NCBI GenBank assembly: GCA_964496075.1
Contig: CAZBXB010000037.1
Location: forward strand, 1-6,653
Source of the DNA: UBA1372 sp964496075
GTDB taxonomy: Bacteria > Patescibacteriota > Microgenomatia > UBA12405
DNA: 6,653 nucleotides
Direction of reading: 5' to 3'
Position numbers and translations under genes: made by a program. The notes beneath the pieces were generated by a model. It was not told the DNA's origin and ran no database searches. It worked only from the letters and a program-made list of their open reading frames with translations. The stretch's first letter is position 1; each line of letters starts with the position of its first letter. Positions 1 to 6,590 of this stretch are shown here, piece after piece.

Positions 1-41
1 GTAGTTGATTATTTATCTCATAGTATGATAGTATTATTTTG

Positions 42-476
42 CTATCTTTTTGTCTCTCCAGCTATCAAAGTTAAAAGCGGTTCTGAGATTTGAAAAGGAA
101 TGTTTCCTATAACTTGATGTCTGGCATCCCTATTAGATCCAATCCACCTTTTAAAATTAAACTTGAGTGCATTTTGAACTAATACTTGAACGTTTGTACA
201 ATTTCTTAAAATAGTTTGTTGCGCCTCCGCAAAATTGGGAAAAATGTCAATACCAATTACATTGCTGGCTCTCTGAGCAATTCCCCGGGTAATATTTCCC
301 GGACCACAGCCGATTTCGACCACGTCTGCTCCGATAAGTGTCGAGGTAACCACTCTTCGAACCATTGCCGGGTCGACTAAAAAATTTTGTCCAAGTTTTT
401 CTACCGGTTCAAAAGGTAAAATTCTTTCTAGGATGGCTTTGCTCAGAGGTTGGAAAGATTCTTTTATGGCAACCAT
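42..476 (-). CDS. KsgA/Erm-family rRNA adenine dimethyltransferase, frameshifted N-terminal part
   Basis: The 144-residue frame is the SAM-binding N-terminal half of a KsgA/Erm-type enzyme, which normally methylates an adenine of 16S or 23S rRNA at N6. Visible motifs are LGQNFL (residues 28-33), the SAM loop VEIGCGPG (53-60), an acidic residue in GIDI (D77), QNAL (101-104) and the catalytic motif NIPF (125-128), followed by SEPLL. Family members are usually 240-290 residues, so this one stops about halfway. The stop follows an A5 run (T5 on the plus strand at 47-51). Skipping one A gives an open frame to the window edge that reads ETKDSKIILSYYEINNQL, which lines up with the region after EPLF in the plus-strand homologue at 592. 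The gene is therefore probably full length in origin but broken by a one-base indel, a sequencing error or, less likely, a programmed shift. The start is an ATG with no Shine-Dalgarno motif. Confidence 0.8.
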   Translation of the reverse strand: MVAIKESFQPLSKAILERILPFEPVEKLGQNFLVDPAMVRRVVTSTLIGADVVEIGCGPGNITRGIAQRASNVIGIDIFPNFAEAQQTILRNCTNVQVLVQNALKFNFKRWIGSNRDARHQVIGNIPFQISEPLLTLIAGETKR

Positions 477-499
477 AGTTATAAATCTGTAATTTAGGT

Positions 500-528
500 A
501 TTATAATGATGTATATCGTATATTACAA
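500..528 (-). promoter_or_regulatory. candidate promoter for the minus-strand methyltransferase
   Basis: Read on the minus strand, TTGTAA (523-528) lies 17 bp from a perfect TATAAT (500-505), which would start transcription about 15-20 bases before the ATG at 476. The -10 match is exact and the spacing ideal, but the -35 matches only four of six bases and the spacer is so AT-rich that chance matches are common. The predicted leader is very short. Confidence 0.4.
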
Positions 529-557
529 GATATAAATTTTTATACTCAGATATAGTT

Positions 558-563
558 TATAAT
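558..563 (+). promoter_or_regulatory. candidate -10 box for the plus-strand methyltransferase
   Basis: A perfect TATAAT lies 28 bases before the ATG at 592, inside the AT-rich divergent spacer (477-591). No good -35 is found 16-18 bp upstream, so the assignment rests on position and the -10 alone. Another plus-strand TATAAT at 502-507 overlaps the minus-strand -10, and the two genes could compete for polymerase there. Confidence 0.3.
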
Positions 564-591
564 ATATAAAACGTTGTTACACAATTCTATA

Positions 592-1437
592 ATGTCTTCA
601 CTAAATAATAAATTCAATAAAGTTATCACCAGAACTGATATTGGCCAACATTTCATTATCAACAACCATACTTTACAGTTAATAACCAATCAAATTCCTC
701 CAGATAATACAGTAATTGAAATCGGGGCTGGTTTGGGACAATTAACTGAAAAATTAGCTCCTTTGACCCAAAAGGTTGTTGCTATTGAGATAGATGAACG
801 ATTTAAAGACCGATTAGGAAGTATTCAAAAACGCCATTCAAATGTAGAAGTGGTCATTGGTAACGCTCTAAAAGTGAATTTCAACTTGTACCCCAAATCC
901 TGGGTTGTTGGCAATATTCCTTATCATATTACTGAACCACTTTTTAATAAGATGATTAAAACCGATTTAAAAGGTATTGTGTTTCTTGTTGGTAATTCTT
1001 TTGCTCAAGAAGCAATGGCTATTGACAAAGATATGAGTAGATTTGGAAAGTTATCGATGTTGGTAATAACTTTCTTTAAACCGACATTAATTGCAACGGT
1101 GGGGAAAGAAAATTTCGAACCCAAACCAAGAACGGAATCAGCCATATTAAAGTTAATACCTCTCCAATTCAAAGATTACCAACAAAATAAAAATCTATTT
1201 CTGATGCGTCAGTTTTTTTTAACCGCCAGCAAAAGCCCTCTGGTAAAGAATGTCTTAAGGGAAAGCCTGATTAGATTCGAGTCTTTATCGATGACCAAAA
1301 ATGAAGCCAGAAATTTAGTGGCGGCTTACGGACTTCCGGAAGCAATATTGTCAAAGCCATTTGAACAGCTAAATAATAAAGAATATCGAATACTCTATGA
1401 TGCTCTTCAGAAAGAGAGTGTTATTGATATTTTTTAG
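592..1437 (+). CDS. KsgA/Erm-family rRNA adenine N6-dimethyltransferase
   Basis: This 281-residue protein has the full length and motif order of the KsgA/Erm family, SAM-dependent enzymes that dimethylate a specific rRNA adenine. It shows IGQHFI (17-22), the SAM-binding IEIGAGLGQLT (42-52), the ribose-binding acid in EID (66-68), GNAL (90-93, where KsgA usually has GDAL), the catalytic NIPYHITEPL (108-117), and FEPKPRTESA (175-184), which matches the F-x-P-x-P-x-V-x-S segment ahead of the C-terminal helical domain. Differences from KsgA: the usual QKE-A-R segment is replaced by NSFAQEAMA, and the RRK-type motif of the C-terminal domain is not evident. A TTG at 574 would add six residues. The ATG at 592 was chosen because the family motifs begin soon after and no ribosome site supports TTG. 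It is divergent from a broken homologue, which suggests a local duplication or paired acquisition. KsgA (16S) or Erm-like (23S) specificity cannot be decided here. Confidence 0.85.
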   Translation: MSSLNNKFNKVITRTDIGQHFIINNHTLQLITNQIPPDNTVIEIGAGLGQLTEKLAPLTQKVVAIEIDERFKDRLGSIQKRHSNVEVVIGNALKVNFNLYPKSWVVGNIPYHITEPLFNKMIKTDLKGIVFLVGNSFAQEAMAIDKDMSRFGKLSMLVITFFKPTLIATVGKENFEPKPRTESAILKLIPLQFKDYQQNKNLFLMRQFFLTASKSPLVKNVLRESLIRFESLSMTKNEARNLVAAYGLPEAILSKPFEQLNNKEYRILYDALQKESVIDIF

Positions 1438-1611
1438 CTAGAATATTGTATCTCTCTAATGAATTTGGATGTGATTCGTGAACTTTAGCAATAGTAAAAA
1501 AGTGTCCGAAAATAATTTTAATTTCTTCGCTGGTAATACCATATATCTGATCAAGGTCATCCGGAATCAATTTACTCCTGGTTCTTTCAATTTGATTCAA
1601 TCACTAAGCAT
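1421..1611 (-). pseudogene. remnant of a small unidentified gene
   Basis: From 1600 down to the TAA at 1421 the minus strand is open for 59 codons, with a coherent, soluble-looking composition containing SKLIPDDLDQIYGITSEEIK and ending in NILAKKYQ. An ATG at 1611 overlaps the end of the decayed phosphatase gene, as in a coupled operon, but its frame (MLSD then UGA) needs a one-base shift to reach the long open stretch. An unbroken version would have to start at TTG 1600 directly after two stop codons. I do not recognise the family. The 3' end overlaps the convergent methyltransferase gene by 17 bp. It is probably a decayed partner of the phosphatase, and a short genuine gene is the alternative. 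Confidence 0.4.
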
Positions 1612-2276
1612 TTTCCCAACTCTGTTTCGCGCCTATACATCTTACCCTTAACTAGCCATTAATCACCTCAACTGATACCCTTTCTCCAGGATTAATCCGC
1701 GCCATTTCACTTCCGGCACTTTTTAATAACCGAGCAATCAAGTCATAGTGAGTCACAATAACAGTCAACTCTCTTTTTGTGCTTAGTTTTCTTAAAGAAG
1801 TAATGAACCTGAGAATCTTCCTTTGAATCTGTTCGCCCGTTTCCATTGCCAGTACTTTTGTCTTTAGATCTTTTGGAAACTCTTTTCACGCTCCCCCCTC
1901 CATATTTAAAAAGCATCGGCCCATATATTCAGTAACATCTCCTCCTCTAGGATTTGTTTTGCTTGAGTCAATTACCATTCAACCGGAATCGCTATTCCAC
2001 ACTCCTCCGTAGACCAAAAGATTCATTATTGAATTAGAAAAATGAAGTTGCTCTTGAGGGCTCTTTCTGACCAATATTGGTATTTCATTTTCGTCATCAG
2101 TTTTAAGCTCGGCATTTTGTGGATATTGCCAGATTCTCAGTTACTAGTCTGGTAGTATTTGCTTTTACCACAATCCTACCGTTTTCCATTAGGTCTGCTT
2201 GCTTCCGCCAATGATATCATCTCTTGATCATACATAGCCTCTCCATGCCTAAAATTTCTATCCGATTTCTTGCCAT
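1604..2276 (-). pseudogene. decayed histidine phosphatase (phosphoglycerate mutase-like) gene
   Basis: Joining three minus-strand frames gives a near-complete histidine phosphatase superfamily protein of about 220 residues. It begins MARNRIEIL (ATG at 2276), shifts frame to the catalytic RHGE motif (2239-2250) followed by AMYDQEMISLAEA, shifts again to a segment with NTTRLVTENL (the position of the family's second arginine motif), then shifts to a long frame from about 2140. That frame contains UGA at 1979-1981, UGA at 1886-1888 and UAG at 1652-1654, yet keeps family-like sequence throughout: METGEQIQRKIL, the second catalytic histidine in VIVTHYDLIARLL, and PGERVSVEVING. The frame ends at UAG 1604-1606. 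Such enzymes remove phosphate from small metabolites or proteins through a phosphohistidine. At least three frameshifts and three premature stops make a functional product very unlikely. UGA is a normal stop elsewhere in the window, so recoding does not explain the damage. Confidence 0.8.
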
Positions 2277-2345
2277 TGTTATCTTATAATGAGTTTTCCT
2301 ATCCTACCATCAAACTATATCACCGTAAATAACCATATTTACTAA

Positions 2346-2367
2346 ATTGGTGGTAAAATAAACCAAT
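2346..2367. repeat. short inverted repeat upstream of the PLP-enzyme gene
   Basis: ATTGGT (2346-2351) and ACCAAT (2362-2367) form a 6 bp inverted repeat around a 10-base A-rich centre, with flanking TAAA/TTTA extending the symmetry imperfectly. It lies about 40 bases before the ATG at 2405, where an operator would be expected. No convincing promoter was found around it; TTGGTG (2347-2352) followed after 18 bp by TAATGT is a weak candidate. Chance is possible in AT-rich DNA. Confidence 0.25.
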
Positions 2368-2404
2368 ATTTAATGTAAAAACTCATAGAAATCTCCCGCC
2401 ATTT

Positions 2405-3679
2405 ATGAAACTTACCAACCTAACTACTTCTTTAGGAATTGGAAATCCGAATAATCTTACTGGCATGTCCCTTTACCGACATATTCGACAATCCTACTTC
2501 CAACACTTCATCTCACTTCTCCGAAACTCTTTCCAGTCCCCTTCGGTTAATCCTACTTCTCATCGTCAACGAACTAAAGTCCAAATAGAGAGTGAACATA
2601 GTGTTTACCAGCGTTCAGATTACACTCCACTTGGTTTAGAAAACAGTTTTAATTCGGTTTTTCCTTCCATCGGCCTCATTGCTCCCAAAACTCTTTTTTT
2701 TAATAACGGTATGGCAGCAATCTCTTGTTTGGCTTACTATCTCCATGGACCTAAAAATATCCAAAAACTGGTGTTGGGTGAAAATACTTATTTTGAAACC
2801 AAATGGCTTTTAAGTGATTATCATCGTTGCCGGTTGGTAAACGAATATTTACTTGATATCCCCAGTGGGGCTGATGTTTACTGGTTTGAATATCCAATTA
2901 ACTGCGCAAGCCCTAGTAAATATCCTTTTCTGGAACAATTAAATCTTGACCGTTTCTTCCAAGAAATTTTCAAAATCGTGAGTATTGCCTCATCTCACGT
3001 TTACCTAGTCCTAGACTACACTCTCTACTATCTTCCTTTTAACCTTACTCCTTATCTAAAATCTCTACCGCCAAATCTTACTGTTTTTCTTGTTACTAGT
3101 CTTCAAAAACATCGCGGTTTGGGGCTCGACTTAACCAATGCCGGTGCAGTTACGGTTTATTCTCATCAGATTACGGATATTTATGATTATCTCGGCCGGG
3201 TTCGGGCTATTTCGGGGACTTCTATTACCCAAGAAACTGCATGGCTGATGCCACCATTGAATCCTCGAATAATTAATCAGATCATTACAGATAGTGGTCT
3301 TGAGGCCCGCCGGATATATCACCTAGTCAACCATCCCAATTCTCTCATTAAACTATATTGTGCTGAAAATAACGATTTTCAAACTAGCTTTATTTATATA
3401 GGAATTGATTCAGAATTAATGAAGTTTTCCACTTCAACTCCTTATTTTAGTGACCTGCTTATAGCCGAAATTATTGCGGTTGCCAAACGCCAACATGCTG
3501 TTCTGGTCCAGGGGACTTCCTTTGGTTTTCCGTTTTGTCGTATCTTCAAGAATTCCGAGCGGTACGACAATACTTCCACCATACGTTTAGCTGTCGGTTA
3601 TGATCCTGATTTGAACCGTAATGTCGACTTGGCTCTTTCTGAGGGTATCAACAGTTTTATCCAAAAACATAAATTATGA
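2405..3679 (+). CDS. PLP-dependent enzyme, divergent Cys/Met-metabolism (cystathionine gamma-synthase-like) type
   Basis: This 424-residue protein keeps the signature order of fold-type I PLP enzymes of the Cys/Met metabolism family. It has YQRSDYTPLGLE (68-79, corresponding to the Y-x-R-x-x-N-P-T-x-x-x-L-E region), FNNGMAAI (99-106, phosphate-binding SGMAA-like loop), LVLDYTLYYLP (201-211, with D204 in the place of the aspartate that contacts the PLP ring nitrogen), SLQKHRGLGLDLTNAG (232-247, with K235 the probable Schiff-base lysine), and TIRLAVGYDPDL (392-403, with R394 in the place of the substrate-carboxylate arginine). Family members catalyse elimination, replacement or synthase reactions at the beta or gamma carbon of amino acids. 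The actual substrate here is unknown, and residues 1-60 show no recognisable motif. No Shine-Dalgarno motif precedes the ATG. The UGA stop overlaps the next ATG as ATGA, so the protein is probably made together with the racemase and may act on the same amino acid. Confidence 0.75.
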   Translation: MKLTNLTTSLGIGNPNNLTGMSLYRHIRQSYFQHFISLLRNSFQSPSVNPTSHRQRTKVQIESEHSVYQRSDYTPLGLENSFNSVFPSIGLIAPKTLFFNNGMAAISCLAYYLHGPKNIQKLVLGENTYFETKWLLSDYHRCRLVNEYLLDIPSGADVYWFEYPINCASPSKYPFLEQLNLDRFFQEIFKIVSIASSHVYLVLDYTLYYLPFNLTPYLKSLPPNLTVFLVTSLQKHRGLGLDLTNAGAVTVYSHQITDIYDYLGRVRAISGTSITQETAWLMPPLNPRIINQIITDSGLEARRIYHLVNHPNSLIKLYCAENNDFQTSFIYIGIDSELMKFSTSTPYFSDLLIAEIIAVAKRQHAVLVQGTSFGFPFCRIFKNSERYDNTSTIRLAVGYDPDLNRNVDLALSEGINSFIQKHKL

Positions 3680-4782
3680 AACCTCTAACTTGGGTTGAAA
3701 TTGATCTTGGGACTCTAAAATTTAATCTCCTCAATATCAAACACCAGCTTGCATCCGGAACCCAAATAGCCGTAGTGGTCAAATCCAATGCCTATGGGTA
3801 TGGTTTTAAGGAGATAATTAAATTTTTGATTTCACAGAATGTTAATTATATTGCCGTTGGTAATCCCCGTGAAGCAATTCAGGCAAGAAAATTTGGGTAT
3901 TTAGATAATCTCATGGTCCTATCTGAATTCCCATTCTCAGATTACCCAACTTACCTCTTAAAGGACCCAAAAAATATTTTGTGCCTAGGAAGCTTACCTT
4001 TAGCTATCTCACTGAGTCACTATTCCCAAAGTCATAACCTTTTGGTATCGCTCCATATTAAAGTTGATTTTGGTATTAACAGATCAGTCTTAAATCTTGA
4101 CACGGCACTCGGCCTGGTTCAAAAGATAATATCGTTACAGGGTTTAAATGTAACTGGTTTAATGGTCAATTTTTCTGACGCTGACAATCTAATACCAAAT
4201 ACCACTTACCATCAACTATCACTTTTTAACCAACTTATTTCTCAACTAAAATCTCACCAAATTAAGATTGACTTTTACCATGTAGCTGCCAGTTCGTCCG
4301 CTTTCGAATTACCCCGATCGCAATTTAATTTAATTAGGATTGGTTCGGTCTTTTTTGGTCTTCAATCAAGTACTCAAAAAAAATATCCCATTCCTGTTAA
4401 ACTGGCTCTTTCTTGGAAAACCCGACTTATCCGTCTTCGCACCTTATCTCGAGGTTCTATTATCGGTTATAGTCAAAACACTCTTTCTTCCAACACCATT
4501 ATTGGCGTTATCCCAGTTGGTTATTCTTTGGGTTTAAAAAAACACCCACATCAGCCATTTGTTTTGGTAGATAGGGTTTGTTGTCCTATTTTAGAAGTAA
4601 ATATGTCGGAAAGTTATGTTGCTCTCAATGCTTGTCCGAAAGCAAAAGTTGGGAGTGAGGTTGTTTTAGTCGGGAAAAATTCGGAAGTGAATCCCCAATT
4701 TATTGCCCAAGAATTGAAGACCGTGCCAGAAGAAATTGTGACTTCGATTTCCCCAAAAATCAGACGGAGTTATTTTCTTTAA
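3676..4782 (+). CDS. alr: alanine racemase family protein (PLP-dependent)
   Basis: Length (368 residues) and architecture match alanine racemase: an N-terminal TIM barrel and a C-terminal beta domain. It has WVEIDLGTLKFNL at the N-terminus, VVKSNAYGYG with the PLP lysine K36, HIKVDFGINR (127-136, including K129 and R136), HVAASSSAF (202-210), RIG with R221 near the pyridine nitrogen, IIGYSQ with Y265 in the place of the second catalytic base, IPVGYSLG (279-286), and the end EIVTSISPKIRRSYF. Alanine racemase interconverts L- and D-alanine for peptidoglycan. Departures from the consensus are notable: the usual THFADAD is VNFSDAD (histidine lost), and the usual VCMDQ is VCCPI (Met and Asp lost). 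These positions lie near the cofactor and substrate in the family, so a changed substrate or weak activity is possible. Its start is coupled to the upstream PLP-enzyme gene by ATGA, and its 3' end overlaps the convergent glycosyltransferase gene by 23 bp. Confidence 0.85.
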   Translation: MKPLTWVEIDLGTLKFNLLNIKHQLASGTQIAVVVKSNAYGYGFKEIIKFLISQNVNYIAVGNPREAIQARKFGYLDNLMVLSEFPFSDYPTYLLKDPKNILCLGSLPLAISLSHYSQSHNLLVSLHIKVDFGINRSVLNLDTALGLVQKIISLQGLNVTGLMVNFSDADNLIPNTTYHQLSLFNQLISQLKSHQIKIDFYHVAASSSAFELPRSQFNLIRIGSVFFGLQSSTQKKYPIPVKLALSWKTRLIRLRTLSRGSIIGYSQNTLSSNTIIGVIPVGYSLGLKKHPHQPFVLVDRVCCPILEVNMSESYVALNACPKAKVGSEVVLVGKNSEVNPQFIAQELKTVPEEIVTSISPKIRRSYFL

Positions 4783-5752
4783 CAGCTTCTTTGTATGAAC
4801 TGAAGATTGCTTTGGAATTACTTTTAGCAAGCTTAATGTCACTTTCAGGAAACTCTTTGGCATATTTTTGGTACTCTGGAATGCTTTTGGCCTCAATTAT
4901 TGCTACCTTTAACAGTTCTATGTAAGGTTGATAGATAATTTTTTCAACTCCTGCCGGTATTCTATAGAAATTGTCTCTATCGCCGGTAATAATGTAGCTG
5001 TAATCAATTAAGTTCATTTTAAAGCTATGGTAGTGATAGTAAATTAACGGCCATAGATTATTTATTAATATTTTTCCCTTTTTGTTTGCCAGGTCATACT
5101 TTTGAATATTCCATGGGGCAATATTGGCTCCTACATTAGTCACTTCTTTCACGCCCTTAAACATAATCCTCCATTTTTCTAGATATTTTTGATCAGCAAA
5201 TTTGTCTTCTTCAAATCTTGCATAGCACCACTCCATGCATTTTTGATGCCACCAATTCAGTACTTTATGACCCTCCTGATTATTTTTGAAACTTTCCCAA
5301 CAAGAACAGTAGTACCCCACCGGCAAAAATTGTTTTTCCTCATCGTAGGAAAAGTTATTCGGTTGAATTAGTACTGATGCCCTATCGGCCTCTTCGAAAA
5401 TTGGTTCTGGGTTTTGAAAAAACATAAAGTCGCTATCGATATATGTCACCATATCAGCACCAGTTTTGTCCATAATCCATTTAATCGTATATGGTTTGCA
5501 CGACCAGTAATACTCGTACATCTTTTCCTTATTGGTCTTACTTTTAATTAACTCTTCATTCTCAAACTCCGAATAATGGACTGGAACAAAATTCTTATAA
5601 TTTAATTTCTTAACTACGTTATAAGACAGATCGTCAAAACAAAAAGCATAAAGGTCAAAGTTGTCATTAACTTTGACCAGTGACTTGTAAGTCGCTAGGG
5701 CTTTCGGAATATAATTACTATCAAAAAAAGTTACTAAAATTCTTTTTTTCAT
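4760..5752 (-). CDS. putative GT-A fold glycosyltransferase
   Basis: The 330-residue protein starts with RILVTFFDSNYIPKALATYK, a Rossmann-like nucleotide-sugar binding start. It continues to GADMVTYIDSDFMFFQNPEPIF, in which DSD (106-108) is the metal- and nucleotide-sugar-binding DxD motif of GT-A enzymes. Further on are FADQKYLEKW (185-194), TNVGANIAPWN (205-215) and HYHSF (240-244), an order seen in GT8-like retaining transferases and related uncharacterised families. No signal peptide or membrane segment is evident, so it probably acts in the cytoplasm on a nucleotide-sugar donor; the acceptor is unknown. Residues 145-180 are rich in Cys and Trp. Its ATG overlaps the UGA of the upstream ATP-grasp gene (ATGA at 5749-5752), indicating translational coupling. 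The gene ends inside the convergent racemase gene, and no terminator hairpin was seen there. Confidence 0.7.
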   Translation of the reverse strand: MKKRILVTFFDSNYIPKALATYKSLVKVNDNFDLYAFCFDDLSYNVVKKLNYKNFVPVHYSEFENEELIKSKTNKEKMYEYYWSCKPYTIKWIMDKTGADMVTYIDSDFMFFQNPEPIFEEADRASVLIQPNNFSYDEEKQFLPVGYYCSCWESFKNNQEGHKVLNWWHQKCMEWCYARFEEDKFADQKYLEKWRIMFKGVKEVTNVGANIAPWNIQKYDLANKKGKILINNLWPLIYYHYHSFKMNLIDYSYIITGDRDNFYRIPAGVEKIIYQPYIELLKVAIIEAKSIPEYQKYAKEFPESDIKLAKSNSKAIFSSYKEAVKENNSV

Positions 5753-6552
5753 TCTTCAATTTTAACTTTTAACTTGTTATCTTTTCTTTCTAAACCTCTC
5801 TTGATCATGATTTCCACAAACTCCTCCATGGTGTAACCTCGACTTTTTAACTGCTTGGGTAAATCGCTTTGTTCATAATTTAGAAGCCCGGAAGTGGTGT
5901 TGTTCTCCAACAATACCACTTCTCCAGCCTGGTCAATTCTCATGTCAAAGCGACTTGCTCCACTACAATCTGTTAATTTAAATAACTTTACCGCTGTTTC
6001 TTCTAGTCTTTTCTTTATGATTGGTGTTATCTTTGGTGAGATAATTTCCTCGATCAAAGATGGGTCGTCCTTGGCTACAGAATCTCGAATTTTCCCAGAT
6101 CTAAAACGTATCTCGATTATTGGTAAAACTTCATATTGACCTTTTTTAGATTCCAATACCCCCACTGTGTATTCTATTCCGTCGATATATTGTTCAATAG
6201 TAATTCGATGACTAAAAGTAAATGCCTCTTTTATTGCCTTATCCAGTTGCTCCTGACTTTCTACTAACGATACTCCCAAAGAATAGCCTTGATACGATGG
6301 CTTGACTATTGCCGGATAAATAACTGATTTTTTACTATTTTGCCAGTCTTTAGCGTCTCCATAAAAGTAAACTTCTGGAGTTCTAACTCCCACTGATTTG
6401 GCTAAAGAATATAAATTATATTTGTTTTTACTGATTACGCAAGCTTCTACTCCACTGCCAGAGTATGGTATTCCCATTACTTCTAGAAAACCAGGTAAAA
6501 CTCCTTCTTCTCCCCACTTACAAAACATCGCCGGTCTGATATTTGGCCCCAA
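5749..6552 (-). CDS. D-Ala-D-Ala-ligase-like ATP-grasp protein, 5' end missing or displaced
   Basis: The frame shows the ATP-grasp plan of D-alanine-D-alanine ligase. It has KWGEEG and GIPYSGSG (12-17, 27-34), a lysine-bearing ISKNKYNLY, YPAIVKPSYQGYSLGVSLV (79-97, with K84 the nucleotide-binding lysine), TIEQYIDGIEYTVGVLE (118-134), SRFDMRID (200-207), and the metal-binding E216-x-N218 in LENNTT. Such enzymes join two amino acids or similar carboxylates through an acyl phosphate. Departures from Ddl include the usual HGxxGEDG reading FCKWGEEG (histidine lost) and EVNTxPG reading ENNTTSG. The substrate is therefore uncertain. At 267 residues it lacks most of the N-terminal domain of the usual 300-370 residue protein. 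The TTG at 6552 is only the first start inside the window: the frame stays open to 6653 through a GC-rich palindromic repeat. The true start is off the window, or was lost to the repeat. It is coupled to the downstream glycosyltransferase gene by ATGA. Confidence 0.75.
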   Translation of the reverse strand: MGPNIRPAMFCKWGEEGVLPGFLEVMGIPYSGSGVEACVISKNKYNLYSLAKSVGVRTPEVYFYGDAKDWQNSKKSVIYPAIVKPSYQGYSLGVSLVESQEQLDKAIKEAFTFSHRITIEQYIDGIEYTVGVLESKKGQYEVLPIIEIRFRSGKIRDSVAKDDPSLIEEIISPKITPIIKKRLEETAVKLFKLTDCSGASRFDMRIDQAGEVVLLENNTTSGLLNYEQSDLPKQLKSRGYTMEEFVEIMIKRGLERKDNKLKVKIEE

Positions 6553-6590
6553 GCTATACAGAGCCCCAAGGTAAGCTTGTACTGACCTGT

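Noticed and set aside
574..591. TTG start of the plus-strand methyltransferase
   Set aside because: The ATG at 592 is stronger, no ribosome site favours TTG, and the added residues match nothing in the family.
1652..1846. A separate 64-residue protein starting METGEQ
   Set aside because: It is the C-terminal piece of the decayed histidine phosphatase; the same frame continues upstream with family-like sequence beyond the UGA codons.
1604..2276. In-frame UGA codons read as glycine, tryptophan or selenocysteine, as in recoded bacterial lineages
   Set aside because: UGA ends three other genes here (3679, 4760, 5749), two with classic ATGA overlaps, and this region also needs frameshifts and contains in-frame UAG. 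Decay explains it better.
3131..3322. Minus-strand 63-codon frame inside the PLP-enzyme gene
   Set aside because: It lies opposite the conserved lysine region of a well-supported gene and shows no domain of its own.
4340..4537. Plus-strand 65-codon hydrophobic frame inside the racemase gene
   Set aside because: A shifted-frame shadow; the racemase motifs run through this stretch in the main frame.
5894..6139. Plus-strand 81-codon frame opposite the ATP-grasp gene
   Set aside because: It is antisense to the conserved metal-binding region of the ligase, with no recognisable motif or upstream signal.
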